A stretch of 64,000 nt of DNA from Symsagittifera roscoffensis (lineage: Eukaryota; Xenacoelomorpha; Acoela; Convolutidae). The DNA is taken from assembly GCF_963678635.1 (NCBI RefSeq), contig NW_026971306.1, positions 1-64,000 of the forward strand. The letters run 5' to 3'. Both the position numbers and the translations under genes were made by a program. The notes below the pieces were generated by a model that worked only from the letters and a program-made list of their open reading frames with translations, searched no databases and was not told where the DNA came from. Positions 32,961-43,904 of this stretch are shown here, piece after piece (position 1 is the first letter of the stretch; each line of letters begins with the position of its first letter).

Positions 32961-34371
32961 AAGAAAGTTGAATTTCAAAAACAACTTTTATTTTAAAATC
33001 AATTATTTGTACATTTCTCAATAGTTTTGAACTTTCACATTTTCAAGTTAACATCTGAAACATACGCAACAATTCTAGTTCAAATTCAGCCATTAGTTTT
33101 CACTTAAATCCGTCACCCTCAATATTTCTAACACAAACGTACTAGCCGACAGATTTTATCAGGCATATCTATAATTCTAACTTGACAACCTCCAGGTCAA
33201 AAATTAGCAACTTGCTACAACTTGACAACTAAAACAAACACCACCATAATATTACAACTCTCCCATATCTAAAAATGCAGAGATCAACTATATTTTTCCA
33301 ACTTAGACCTCAAAAACCCTCCAACCAAAAATGACAAATTAGCCTGAAGTAAAAAAGGAACATGGTAATTTGGCCTAAAATACAAATATTTCAAAAGTAT
33401 CCCTGATTTCCCAACAAATAAAATTAAAGCAAAGAAGATCTCCCGAGCACCATAAAATTAGCCTCCAACAATTTTTAACAAAACTCAAACCACTTGTCAA
33501 AAAATCCTTAAATAATCCGACCACACTTAAATTTCGCCCAAGAAATTAAAAAAAAAATCGAAAAACTAATCATTTCTTAAATGCTTCTCTTTTAACAGTC
33601 GATACTCTAAAAAATATAATCATAAACCTTTTCTTAAAAATTTTTATTCTATTTAAACTTTCGCTAATATTTTTTATTGAAACGTTTGTAGCTCTAATAA
33701 CTCTTTCAATAATTCTGTGCAATTTTTTAAAAAAATCTCTATTCCCTATTTGAAATACATCTACAACTTTCCCAAGTCATTGACCACATTCACAGGTACG
33801 ATAATTCAAATTCTATTTAGATGATACGAACAACTTTTAGTAGAACAGATATTTTTTTACTGACGCCAATTTTCATCACATTTTTATCATCATTTTGACA
33901 ACGTGCAATTGTGTAAAAAAGGCAATAGTCACGTTCGCCTTAGCAACAATCCTTTTAATTCTTTTCATCGAAGAATTTTACAGTAAACATAAATCTTCCC
34001 ACTAAAAACAGATTAATCGCACACATTTCCAAAATTGCTAACCAACCACCACCGAAACCGTCTTCACCGACATCTTCCCACGAAAACCCAATAATTCCTA
34101 CAACTACCCAAAACCCCCAAACATCCACACGCATTTTTTTTTTAAGATATCCCGTACACTTTCGAAGAACGACACGCCCGCTTATCCGAACCACTAGAAC
34201 CGGTTCAGCGACAAGCATCCCTTGGTGAACCAACATATAATTTGTCCCCCTACATTACAACAAGATTTAAATCGAATAAGACATATTAGTCAAAATAAAA
34301 ACACAATTGAAGTCACTAGACAAATTATACACCAAAGGCGAAACAAAAATTTTCAAACTCCCAGATTTCAT
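32961..34371 (+). other. A-prime post-pol region, mostly non-coding remnants
   Basis: It corresponds to A 10983 to about 12370. The second small membrane ORF is present from ATG 33821 (MIRTTFSRTDIFLL) but stops after 25 codons. The ATG-less frame is represented by broken sequence at 34027-34371, including a run of T that disrupts it. Confidence 0.7.
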
Positions 34372-35136
34372 TGTTTATTTTTTCCAACATCTCTCTCCAA
34401 CCTGTTGAATTTCAAGCCAGTGGAAATAAAAGTGACCTTGCAAATACAATTTAGACTCATTAAGTAACGGTGGTAAATAATTTAAAAAACTACACCGGAG
34501 TCTTTATTGTGCCATTCTGCCAGATGACACAGCACAACCCTCCGGCGACGTGAAATTAAGAGACTAAAGGCCTTATGAACAAAAAAGTGTTGCGAAGGAG
34601 GGTCAGAATGTTCTAGAATTTTTATTTTTAAAATTTCGATTGAAGAGTGAACATTTCTGAGAAATAGAAAAAGACGGCCATTTTGACCAAAAAGTGACGA
34701 AAACCAGAACAACGACAAATATTGTGAAGAACAGTCGTGCAAGAGACGGAAAATTGCGAAGCCTCTTATCGTGGCAAAAACATACGATAAGAACCTTAGA
34801 GACGAATATTTGTGGAGAAGGAGGCTTCAGTGGGGGAGAGAATTATACCACGGAACCCTCCCGGGACACGAAATATAAGAGATAAGAGCGTTATCTCAAG
34901 AAAATCACGGGAGCGGAGGCTTGGTCCCCCAGAGACTGTCTATGTGAAGGGACTGTGAAAACTAACTTTAACAGCTGCTGTAATGTCCTAGATCTTAATT
35001 AACACCGATATTATTTGATATTTCATGACATGAGTAGATAGAAAAAGGAAAGGGTCAATCCATCTCAAATGGATTTAATATAGAACTGTCACACAAAAAC
35101 ATAATAAAATAGGTTGTTCGAGCCGTGTTTTTAATG

Positions 35137-35180
35137 ACAATCACGTAGTCTGAGGATCCGAGACTCAGCTATGTGGTTGT
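35137..35180. repeat. Long hairpin in element B leader/LTR
   Basis: ACAATCAC (35137-35144) and GTGGTTGT (35173-35180) are complementary with one G-U pair. An inner CTGAG/CTCAG stem around GATCC gives a stable two-tier hairpin. Confidence 0.5.
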
Positions 35181-35279
35181 GTTCGCATGTAAACGAAAGC
35201 TGATCAAAAGTCGTTTGACTGATGGCCTAAAAATGGTAACTTTTTACTTTGCCCTAAACAGACCAGAAAATCAACTGGC

Positions 35280-35391
35280 AAGGTCGAGACGGTGAAAAAC
35301 GAGTAGAATTAAGGTAACTGACGCCTGCCAGTCGTTAATAGGTACTTTTTCTACGCTCCGTCGCTGTGTGATATTTGGGCGAATGTTACAT
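35280..35391 (+). repeat. 112-bp direct repeat, 5' copy (element B)
   Basis: It is shared with 48140-48251 and differs visibly at four sites. The common part runs from AAGGTCGAGACGG to GAATGTTACAT. It is a candidate LTR end. Confidence 0.7.
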
Positions 35392-36684
35392 AGACGTTTT
35401 TATGGCGCTCCTGGGTGGGCCTGTTAAAGGCATGAAACCATCATGATCAGCAAGCGTTTCAGCGACGAACCCTCCGCTCCGGGCGTATGCCCGAGTTAGA
35501 GGCCTTAATGACCGTTTTTGTACTAGGGGGAAGGTGCGTACCCTCCGTCTTGTACAATTTAGCTTTTTATCTTAGTTAACACCGAAAAGTCCGGGGGCCG
35601 GAGGGTTAGGTGGGAAGTCATGAGCCCGCTTGTCCCAAGGTCCCGGGACCAAAAACAATTAAAGAGAAAGCGTAAAACCAAACAAAAATAGTGTATAACC
35701 AAGAAAAAGCCAAAAATAAATTTATTTGAAAACAAAAAAGTACAAAAAACAGTAAAAAATCCAAAAAAGACCAAAAACAGTAAAAAACATAAAGTGACAG
35801 TTTATATGTTGTTTCCGGACGAGATGTGATCTGACCATCCTATTTGTTGTTGTTTCTGATTGATTTATATCGTTTCTGATAGAAAGATTGTATGTTTTGG
35901 TGAAGGGTTGGATACCCTCCCTCGAGTGTAATTTGAGTGTTTAAGCACGTTAATGGTGATTTTGCCGGTGACCGGAGGGTAGAGTGGCAAGCTGACCGAC
36001 GTGTTCCACACTCAACAGGGTCATCAGGGGCAACATCCGCAACGACTAATGGGTATCGTTGAAGCAATTTTAGTATCGTTCGGGTACTATTTCATTAAAA
36101 CTTAAGTGGTGGGGGGCACGATTGGCGCGGTCCGATTGTACCCTCCATCGATTACAAATTTCCGAGTTAAGGGTCTTAACTCGGGTATTTTGGTGCAAAG
36201 GAGGGTATAGTACTACTCATTAACGACTATTAATAGATTAATATCCTTATTATATATTACTTATCTCCTATTTAGACCCAAGAAACACCCATTTTTTGTC
36301 GAAAAATACCGATTTTCGACCAAACTGTAGACCCCCCAAATTTTTGGATATTCGAGCCTTTCCGATAGGTAAAAAGCTTTTATATAGGGAGTAGCTACGT
36401 AGTTCGATCCCCCTAACTAAAGAAACCGCGTGAGAAAAGACTCAGTAAAAGTTAGAAAAAACGAAAATTTTTCGATCAAAATTTTGATAATTTTCTGTAT
36501 TTTGTCAATCTGTTTTGGGGATCGAGTTTTTGAGTTTTTAGAGTTAGAGCAATAAAATTTTTTGCGTTAGGAGCGTGCTAGCATAACGTGCTCGGTTAAT
36601 AGACAAATTTTTGGGTAACCCTCCGAGTAGCTCCGTGGATAGAGCTAACGGCTGAAGGTTTGGAAAAGGAAGGAACCGGAGGGT

Positions 36685-37190
36685 CCAAATTTGATAGGTT
36701 TTGGCCAAATTTTTGTTTCTAAACCAATTTTGGTTGGTTTTTTGCATTATTCCAGTGCCGTAAAGGGCTGGGCTACTACGCTCATTTCAAGTATTTTTAG
36801 GCACTTTCGACCGGAATTGCGGAAAAAGTCTTTCAGAACCTATATAGGTAGTGAAAAAAGGCCATTTTGACGAACGCGTTTTCGGCGATTTCTCAAAGAC
36901 TAGTTATCCTATCGGGATAATTTTGGTACCATAAGTCGACGTTTTTGACCACTTTTCCGAATCGCAACCGTTTTTGGGTTGATTATTTCGGAAAAGAAAA
37001 ATTTTTCAGAATTTGTTGATTCGGAGGGTCCATATCACGAGAAACCCTCCGAGCGGCATAAAATTTTAATAAAATCACCTTTTATCCTACTGGGAAGGTT
37101 GACCGAGTCAGCCAACCTAGCTTTAAGCCAGGTAGACCGCTCTCAGAGGCTTTACTGCGGTTATATAACCTTTTTTCTCGATTTTTGGGG
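36685..37190. other. Element B leader, no gene
   Basis: There is no supported coding. Scattered ACCCTCC and GGAGGGT heptamers continue (for example 37023-37029 and 37044-37050) but not at the 67-nt spacing. Nothing else stands out. Confidence 0.4.
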
Positions 37191-37191
37191 A

Positions 37192-37565
37192 ACCCTCCGA
37201 AGTAACCCTCCGGAGTCAGCTAAACCCCTTAGCGACCCTCCTTAGTGGAAAATTTCCACGAAATCACCCAAAGAGGTTAAACACCCCCCCCCTAGAGCTT
37301 TTAGCTTGTTTTGACGCTTTTTGAAGCTAGTGGGAGAACCTTCTAAGTGAGATCAAAAAATTTGAAAATTTTGGAGGTACCCTCCGAAGCGACCCTCCGG
37401 AGCATATTAAGCATCTTATTGACCCTCCTTAGTAGATTTAAGGGGGGACCCTCCGAAGTGACTTGGGGGATTAAGGTACCCTCCGAAGTGACTTGGGTGA
37501 TTAAGGTACCCTCCGAAGTAACCCTCCGGAGTGTCTTAAACCTTCTAACGAGTTTCCTTGTTGGA
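37192..37565 (+). repeat. ACCCTCC-based tandem repeats in element B leader
   Basis: The compound motif ACCCTCCGAAGT followed by ACCCTCCGGAGT and then a TTAGxGACCCTCC-like tail begins at 37192, 37379 and 37508. Between the last two, a 30-bp unit (ACCCTCCGAAGTGACTTGGG...) repeats with starts at 37448, 37478 and 37508. The open frames on both strands here are by-products of the repeat. Confidence 0.75.
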
Positions 37566-37767
37566 GACTTGAGTAAACCTCCTGTGGCAATTTGGGAAAC
37601 GGAAAATATCCATTTAATTAGGAGCATATTAGGATATTAGGCGTACTGATCAGGATCATAAGAACCATTTTGACCCGGAAATTTGTGATCAATTTGGATT
37701 CTACATTGGGTGTATCAGAAGTACCCGAACAAAGAAATTTTTTTTTGATTGTGATTTTGGTCGTGTG

Positions 37768-38115
37768 GTTGCCTTGAGCTACTTAATAGAAAAGTTCGGG
37801 CAATCCGGGAACAAATAAAAGAAGACCTCGGTGGGTGTATTAGGCAAATACACACCCACTTGAGAAGAAGAATCGTTCCCTACTCTCGTGCACTTGGAGC
37901 AGTCCGAGTGTGGGAGAGCTTTTTCATAGACTTTACGAATTTTCGATCAGAGGTTGCCTTGAGCTACTTAGTAGGACAGCTCGGGCAATCGCAGGACACC
38001 TAAAAGAAAACCTCGGTGGGTGTATTAGGCAGATACACACCCACTTGAGAAGATTGTGTCCTGGGCTTTGATCTTTCGGATCGTTCCGATTGGGGGAAGT
38101 CTTTTTCTCTAAGAC
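37768..38115 (+). repeat. Direct repeat of about 180 bp, two copies, each with hairpin
   Basis: GGTTGCCTTGAGCTACTTA begins near 37769 and 37950. Each copy continues with GGGCAATC, CCTCGGTGGGTGTATTAGGC and an inverted ATACACACCCAC. It ends with a CCGATTGGGG- or CCGAGTGTGG-like stretch and CTTTTTC. The GTGGGTG/CACCCAC stem is conserved while the flanks vary. Confidence 0.7.
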
Positions 38116-38529
38116 TAAGTTTTATTTATCTTTTCCTGAATCATCACTGCTTTTTATTAAAGATTGTTTGATTTTAACAACGCAGTGACTTGATTAGAAA
38201 GTGGCCGTAAATTGATACTGACAAAAGGTCGCTGTCACCTGTAGGATATCCTTATCGGATTATCGATTGTGTTTTGTGTGTTTTTTATATTTTATGTAAG
38301 TTTTGTGATATTGTTATACCATACAACAGTGTTGGGTTAGCATTAGATCAATACTGAGTAGACTCTGTGTGTAACCTTAGCTAAGCTACTAGTTTAATCG
38401 TAAGAGATCTAAGAGAAATTTTGATACTAACAGAATCGAGTAGGCAGCGTTGAGTGATTTAACTAGATCCTGTTTGTAGTACGTTTGCATTGAAATCGGA
38501 TTACGAATATTTTCATTTTGTTGAAAAGT

Positions 38530-39345
38530 ATGCAGCGTAGGGACTCACTAGGATCGACCACTAAGATTCCTAGGCTAAGCAGGGGAAGCACGCGAAAATT
38601 TAGAACCAGGCGTAGTCAAACCTCATTTAGCAGCGCTTCCGACGCGTTTGCTGAAGACGAGTCGATTAAAGGTCAACCTGATCTTTCAGTGACCGAAATG
38701 AAATTAAGGAGCGAGAAGAACCTCGATGGCAATCAAAGGCGGAGCGCCGAGGCCGAGCCTGCGAGCGAAACGCTGGTGGATCCCTTTGACGAGGGGGAGC
38801 GAACGATCATTCGACCCGACTTTGAGCCAGACGAGGTCCTCGAACGAGAGGAAGTCGAAAGGACAGAGGAGACCTCGGAGCGTCCCGAGGTCGAACCTCG
38901 GGAAGAAGTGTTAAACAGGGGAATGTCTAAATCAGAGACTAAGAGCTATAGATGGAGAAAGGAACCTTCACATCCGACAAGTACACACTCATCTTTGGCC
39001 AAACAGAGCAAGAACGCGATGATGTCGAGTATGAGTCCGGGTGAAGAGCAAACGTTCTCAAAGGCAAAGAAAAGTTGGAGGTCTTTGTACGATGAGCGCA
39101 TGACGTCGTTACAGGCCGAAGGTCTGTCCTCTAGCTACGACCAACCGGAAATAACCCATCCGGATGTGAACTTCACACCGTGCCCAAGGAACGACATGAG
39201 CAGGGAGGCGTCTTCTGCCTCGCCGACCAGGCCTATGTCAGATGGGATAACGATGGGAGCGTCATCAACGTTTGACAGACTGATGACGTCGATGCATAAG
39301 CAAAAAGGCGTGCATCATCGAGTACTAGGCTACAACCGCAGTTGA
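38530..39345 (+). CDS. gag: Element B first ORF: Gag N-terminal region
   Basis: The first ATG in the frame is at 38530; the frame is open slightly further upstream. The protein is highly charged (Arg, Glu, Ser), with segments such as FEPDEVLEREEVERTEETSE around residue 100, and no recognised domain. It ends a few bases into the next frame, which has no ATG at its start; the first in-frame ATG there is at 39402. The two are therefore either linked by frameshifting or translated separately. It is most likely the N-terminal part of Gag. Codon use is GC-rich compared with element A. Confidence 0.6.
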   Translation: MQRRDSLGSTTKIPRLSRGSTRKFRTRRSQTSFSSASDAFAEDESIKGQPDLSVTEMKLRSEKNLDGNQRRSAEAEPASETLVDPFDEGERTIIRPDFEPDEVLEREEVERTEETSERPEVEPREEVLNRGMSKSETKSYRWRKEPSHPTSTHSSLAKQSKNAMMSSMSPGEEQTFSKAKKSWRSLYDERMTSLQAEGLSSSYDQPEITHPDVNFTPCPRNDMSREASSASPTRPMSDGITMGASSTFDRLMTSMHKQKGVHHRVLGYNRS

Positions 39346-42300
39346 CCTCGTCTTCTCTAGGGCTAACTCCGTCGTTGGGGGCAGCTGGTGACATAAGTGA
39401 CATGTTCGCTGGTGTGATGAATGGCCTGGACGAATTGAGACGGGACATGAACAAGAGGATAGATCAAGTCGACGAGAAAGCTCAACATAGTCGAGAGAAG
39501 TTGAGAGACGAAATAACGCACGTGAAGTCGCAGGCTAAGTTTGATCAGGCTCAATTGATTCGTAACACCGATCAATGCGTGGCCGAGAGCCTGGCACAGG
39601 CAAACAAAGAGTCAGAGGAAAGAGAGGCTAGGATGACAAGAGAGATCGAGCGATTATTGAATGATCATGATAACACCTATGCCCAAACGATGACTGGCCT
39701 GGAAAAGAGGTTGGAAGCCAAATCTGACTTGATGATGCGGAAGCTTGACGCGGTCTTGAATGGGAGCACTTGGGGGGAGAGTTCCGACCCAAGGGAGCGC
39801 TCACGACACGCAAATGATGAGGAACGCATGGGCAGCAATGCCAGGGCTAAGCGGAGCTCGACAACGAACTACGAACCTGGGAACAAGGAGCGGCCAAGGG
39901 CAGTCCCGTCGAGGCCTGGCTGGACGAACCCAGTCCCGCCTGAGGCAGATGCTACCCAAGAGACAAGATCGCCAACTGTGCCACAAGTCAGTTCAGTACC
40001 AGATCTGACTACAGTTTCACAGGACACAACGATGTATGCCTCGATGTTCGAGCCCCTGAACAGATCTCTTGAAACGTTCATCACCAAACTCTCGAAGTCA
40101 ACCGAGAGAGGAGAGAGGTCAAGAAGCACGCTGAAAAAGCCGAAGTCATACAAAGATGAGTCCGACGGCTGTATTGATACTTGGATAGAGGTGATGAAGT
40201 TACACTTTGAGGAAGAGAATCTCTCCAAGAAACAAGAATGCAGCGCGCTAACGAGCAACCTTGAGGGTATTGCATTAAATTGCGTAATGGCGAAAAGAGC
40301 CAATGAGAGAGACAGCGCCCGCAAGATATTCGACATCCTGCTGAATCGTTTCGGCTCGGGAGTACAAGGACACCAGGCTATGGTGAAGTTCGAAAAGAGG
40401 CGTCAAAGAGATGACGAGTCCATAGATAAGTTTTTGGACGACCTTGAGTTGCTTAGGAGGAGAAGCAACCCCGATGAGAGGATTTGCGAGCGAAACTTGG
40501 CGATTGCCTCGAAATTCATGGACGGAGTAAAAAGTGAGGAGTTGAAGACGATGTTGGCTACACACTTCACCCTGTCACTAGACCAGGTACCCACGCCCGA
40601 TGATTTGCGTATGAAGTCACGCGAATACCTACTTATAAAACCGAGGGCGCAGAACCGTTACAGCAATTATGGTAACTACAGCGGGACAAACACTGGTGCG
40701 AACTCCACTTGGTACAAACCTCGCGATGATATGGATAAGAGGAGGTCGTGTGCTAACTGTGGTTCGATGGACCATCACGTCTCCGCGTGTTCTGCGTACA
40801 AACAAAACATGAAGGCAATAGGCTACTTTCTCGATGACGTTGACGCGACCGACGAGGATCACGAAGAGTACGTCAGAGGGCTCATCATGAAATATGGGCC
40901 GAGGTGTTTCTTCTGTAATTTGGAGGGGCATTTCAAGTCGGATTGCACTCAGTTTTGGGATGCAGTAGCGGACGCGAAACATCCCCGCCACGAGGAGGCG
41001 CTTTCGGGTGTAAAGGCCAGTCGAGCACGTCTGATGAACGAGGCTGAATCTCGGAAAAAGGAGACGGCACCGAGCACCTTCACGACCAAAAAGGTTAGGA
41101 CATGGCCTGACGAGGTGGTAGCTTCGAACCTCGAAGAAGAATCGGCTAGCCCACTCAAGGTGGATTACGGTCTGGCGGCACGGACAGCGCTGCAGAATGT
41201 CAAACAAGACCTAGCCACGAAAGAAGTGGAGCAATGGGTGAGGTCGGAGCTGGAGAACACAGATCTTCGGGAAACTCTTAATACTCTGAGAAAGACGACG
41301 AAAGTAGAAGACAAAGAGGAACCCAGGAAGCAGGGACTGAAACTGAACGTTATATCTGGTAGAACTTTCGGCATGACGAAGGAGGGGACGAAAATAATGT
41401 CCATTATCTCAGTCGCAGGGCACCAGGTGGTCAAGAACCTGAGCGAACCATCTGAGATCACACTAGTCCACCTGGACATCTATGCCGACTACCTGAGAGA
41501 GAAAGATCCCAAACTGGACTCCAGGGCAGTGCGAGCGCTGCTCACAACAGGAGGTCCGAGGCTGATGAAAGTGGATGGACAATATATCAATGTCCACGGC
41601 CCTTACCCGATTCTAATGAATGTGGATGGCATCAACATCTTTACAAAGGCTCATGTAACTGATGCGAATGATCAGATTGGTCGGATATACATTGGTCAAG
41701 AGGAGCTGAAGGTTAGACGAATCGGACACAACGCGATGCTCGAACAAGATGCCGTGCACATAGGTTGCGAGGCTGATCTGGCTGCACACGTGCTGGACGT
41801 GCAAGGCAGACAACTTTCAGTAAAAGGACTGCTAGACACAGGAGCAGTGGTTAGTGTCATGCCAGTCAAAACTTGGACCGACATGGGTTTCGAGAGGTCG
41901 GACCTCATACCGACAAACATTAGGTTGGCAGCTGCCAATCAGGGGGCAATCTATGTGACTGGACGAACCCCGATCATTTCACTGCAGCTCGGAGGAAGAC
42001 ATCTTTGGATGAGCTTCCTAGTAGTGGAGAACTTGGACGAATCCGATCAGTTAATCCTAGGAAGGGATTTCGTACGCAACTTTGACGTCACGATCGATCT
42101 AAATGACGGGTTGATTAGGATCAAGGATCCTGAGAGGAAGTATGAAAAGAAACCCCTTAATAAGATTTTAATTAACCAGGGCAAGGTGCCGATTTTTCTG
42201 GATCGAAAAGTTAGATTGAAACCAAACCAAGCCGTAGTAGCGACGTTTAGGATGAGGAACTTGAGTGAACTCAGCAATAACAGACAGGTGTGTCTGGTAC

Positions 42301-43904
42301 CAAACCCAAACAGTAAAAGCTCGGCTATTTTAGGAAGAAGCTTCTCACTCACTCAGAGAGGACTGTGTGTGAGTGTGTTATTGAACACAGAGGCAACAAC
42401 AGTGACAATACAGAGGGGAAAGAAGCTTGGCTATGCTTTGCCTCTGAACACAGACTTTCAGAGTGTAGAAAACTTGAAAAAGTTTGATGTAACTAAATGT
42501 CCATTGCATGCGAACCAAGAATGTATTATGAAGAGGATAGATGAATTGAAATCTTCTAGGATATTGTTTTCAATGAAGTCGGAAACAGACGATGGGCTGT
42601 CTAGTTGTTCCAACTTTCCTGAGAGGCCGACAGAAACAGAGTTAGCAGCTAATAAACCAATCCTGCCTGAGATAGAACATTTGAAGGGTAAAATATCAGA
42701 TAAGGAACTAGAATCGCTCAGAGCGGTGCTAAGTCGGAACGCAGACGTTTTTTCGAAACATAAGGCCGACATAGGTTGTTGTAATTTTGTAGAACACGAG
42801 ATTGAGATAGAAGAGGGCTCGGTACCTCATAGAGAAGGGGCGAGAAGAATGACCCCTCACAAGTCAGAAGCATGTAGGAAGGAGATCGAGATGTTAATGG
42901 AATATGACATGATCGAGCCGTCGAAGTCCCCATGGGCTTGTGGTGTAGTCATGGCGAAAAAGAAAGGGGGGCAACTCAGATTTTGCTGTGATTTTCGTTA
43001 TCTGAATGCAGTGACTATAAAGGACGCATACCCGATTCCCCGCATCGATGAGAGCCTATCCAAGCTGGGAGATGCAAAGTTCTTCACGACGCTGGATTTG
43101 GGCTCCGCGTTCTGGCAAGTGCCACTCCGAAAGCAAGACCGAGAAAAAACAGGCTTTGCGTGCGAGCTGGGATTGTTCCAGTGGAAGAGGATGCCGTTCG
43201 GACTGTGCAATGCGACGGCCACATTCCAGCGACTGATGGCCCAGGCACTCACGAGCGTCACTAAGAAATACGGGAATCTCATCATGTGTTATGTCGACGA
43301 TTTCGTGATTGCGACACCAATTTTAGAAGACCACATAGAGAGGTTGGATGAGGTGTTTTCTTGCATGAAGCAGGCGGGTCTGAAATGTAAACCCTCTAAG
43401 TGTGAAATCCTCAGGGGTTCCATAAAGTATCTGGGCCGCCTGGTAGACAAACATGGAGTGAGACCAGATCCTGAAGCGGTTGAAGCGGTCCTGACTTGGA
43501 AGGCACCCAAAACAGATACACAGCTGATGAGTTTTTTGGGATTTGCTAATTATTATCGAGAATTCATCAAGGGGTATGCTGACAAAATATTCCCCATGCA
43601 GCGGTTGATGAGAAACAAGGGCAAAAAGTTCACTTGGACTGATGAAGCACAAGTTTCATTTGAGAACATCAAGCGTGAACTTTGCGAGGCACCGGTCCTC
43701 GGCATGCCAACAGAGAAAGGGATGTTCGTACTGGACACAGATGCATCAGTGGTTGCGATATCGGGCATACTCCACCAAGAGCAGGAGTGGAACGGGAGAA
43801 CGGTTCTTCGTCCGATAGCTTACGGAAGTAAGGTCCTGAGTGATACTGAGATGAAGTACGGCGCACCAAAAGCGGAGATGTTCGCTGTGATCACGTTCGT
43901 GTAA
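39342..43904 (+). CDS. gag-pol: Element B Gag-Pol: capsid, protease, RT, RNase H (part)
   Basis: Numbered from 39342. A coiled-coil-like start is followed by a capsid-type domain at about residues 270-440 and two CX2CX4HX4C knuckles at Cys470 and Cys522. The protease has DTG at 832. The RT has YVDD at 1317-1320 and an FTTLDLGSAFWQVPL block. The RNase H start has LDTDAS near 1465. The frame is stopped by TAA at 43902-43904 inside RNase H, but the same frame continues with proper sequence immediately after. The stop is either a recent mutation or is read through. Up to that point all catalytic motifs are intact. The order places it in Ty3/gypsy. Confidence 0.88.
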   Translation: MTSSSLGLTPSLGAAGDISDMFAGVMNGLDELRRDMNKRIDQVDEKAQHSREKLRDEITHVKSQAKFDQAQLIRNTDQCVAESLAQANKESEEREARMTREIERLLNDHDNTYAQTMTGLEKRLEAKSDLMMRKLDAVLNGSTWGESSDPRERSRHANDEERMGSNARAKRSSTTNYEPGNKERPRAVPSRPGWTNPVPPEADATQETRSPTVPQVSSVPDLTTVSQDTTMYASMFEPLNRSLETFITKLSKSTERGERSRSTLKKPKSYKDESDGCIDTWIEVMKLHFEEENLSKKQECSALTSNLEGIALNCVMAKRANERDSARKIFDILLNRFGSGVQGHQAMVKFEKRRQRDDESIDKFLDDLELLRRRSNPDERICERNLAIASKFMDGVKSEELKTMLATHFTLSLDQVPTPDDLRMKSREYLLIKPRAQNRYSNYGNYSGTNTGANSTWYKPRDDMDKRRSCANCGSMDHHVSACSAYKQNMKAIGYFLDDVDATDEDHEEYVRGLIMKYGPRCFFCNLEGHFKSDCTQFWDAVADAKHPRHEEALSGVKASRARLMNEAESRKKETAPSTFTTKKVRTWPDEVVASNLEEESASPLKVDYGLAARTALQNVKQDLATKEVEQWVRSELENTDLRETLNTLRKTTKVEDKEEPRKQGLKLNVISGRTFGMTKEGTKIMSIISVAGHQVVKNLSEPSEITLVHLDIYADYLREKDPKLDSRAVRALLTTGGPRLMKVDGQYINVHGPYPILMNVDGINIFTKAHVTDANDQIGRIYIGQEELKVRRIGHNAMLEQDAVHIGCEADLAAHVLDVQGRQLSVKGLLDTGAVVSVMPVKTWTDMGFERSDLIPTNIRLAAANQGAIYVTGRTPIISLQLGGRHLWMSFLVVENLDESDQLILGRDFVRNFDVTIDLNDGLIRIKDPERKYEKKPLNKILINQGKVPIFLDRKVRLKPNQAVVATFRMRNLSELSNNRQVCLVPNPNSKSSAILGRSFSLTQRGLCVSVLLNTEATTVTIQRGKKLGYALPLNTDFQSVENLKKFDVTKCPLHANQECIMKRIDELKSSRILFSMKSETDDGLSSCSNFPERPTETELAANKPILPEIEHLKGKISDKELESLRAVLSRNADVFSKHKADIGCCNFVEHEIEIEEGSVPHREGARRMTPHKSEACRKEIEMLMEYDMIEPSKSPWACGVVMAKKKGGQLRFCCDFRYLNAVTIKDAYPIPRIDESLSKLGDAKFFTTLDLGSAFWQVPLRKQDREKTGFACELGLFQWKRMPFGLCNATATFQRLMAQALTSVTKKYGNLIMCYVDDFVIATPILEDHIERLDEVFSCMKQAGLKCKPSKCEILRGSIKYLGRLVDKHGVRPDPEAVEAVLTWKAPKTDTQLMSFLGFANYYREFIKGYADKIFPMQRLMRNKGKKFTWTDEAQVSFENIKRELCEAPVLGMPTEKGMFVLDTDASVVAISGILHQEQEWNGRTVLRPIAYGSKVLSDTEMKYGAPKAEMFAVITFV

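Larger units (their letters stand above)
24705..34371 (+). mobile_element. A-prime: degenerate 5' part of a second element A copy
   Basis: It begins with a 393-bp LTR similar to element A's, followed by the same primer-binding site, leader, basic ORF and gag-pol order, all heavily mutated. Homology to A continues to about A position 12370 and stops abruptly near 34371, where element B begins. It contains a tandem leader duplication and a large internal pol deletion. It lacks the Env-like region and the 3' LTR. Confidence 0.88.
34537..36684. repeat. Eight dispersed 67-nt units with complementary ends
   Basis: Units at 34537-34603, 34760-34826, 34855-34921, 35469-35535, 35540-35606, 35914-35980, 36140-36206 and 36618-36684 are each exactly 67 nt. 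Five begin ACCCTCC and end GGAGGGT. The other three have AGCCTCT/GGAGGCT, ACCCTCC/GGAGGCT or ACCCTCC/GGAAGGT. Most also show a small symmetric core at the exact centre (TTA or ATA, seven bases, TAA or TAT), so base i tends to pair with base 68-i. The rest of each unit is not conserved. The unit at 36140 folds nearly throughout. Confidence 0.75.

Noticed and set aside
36618..36684. tRNA gene
   Set aside because: The GTAGCTCCGTGGATAGAGC segment recalls a D-arm and a GAA could be an anticodon, but the anticodon stem does not pair and no TTCGA T-loop is present; the unit fits the 67-nt family better.
37347..37640. ORF with VPSEVTW repeats
   Set aside because: It is produced by the 30-bp ACCCTCC tandem repeat; both strands are open and no ATG-led conserved product is evident.
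39869..40336. Minus-strand ORF of 155 aa in element B
   Set aside because: It is a shadow of the intact Gag frame on the plus strand, with no promoter or homologue recognised.
40629..41207. Minus-strand ORF of 192 aa in element B
   Set aside because: It lies opposite the zinc-knuckle region of Gag-Pol; GC-rich coding often leaves an open antisense frame.
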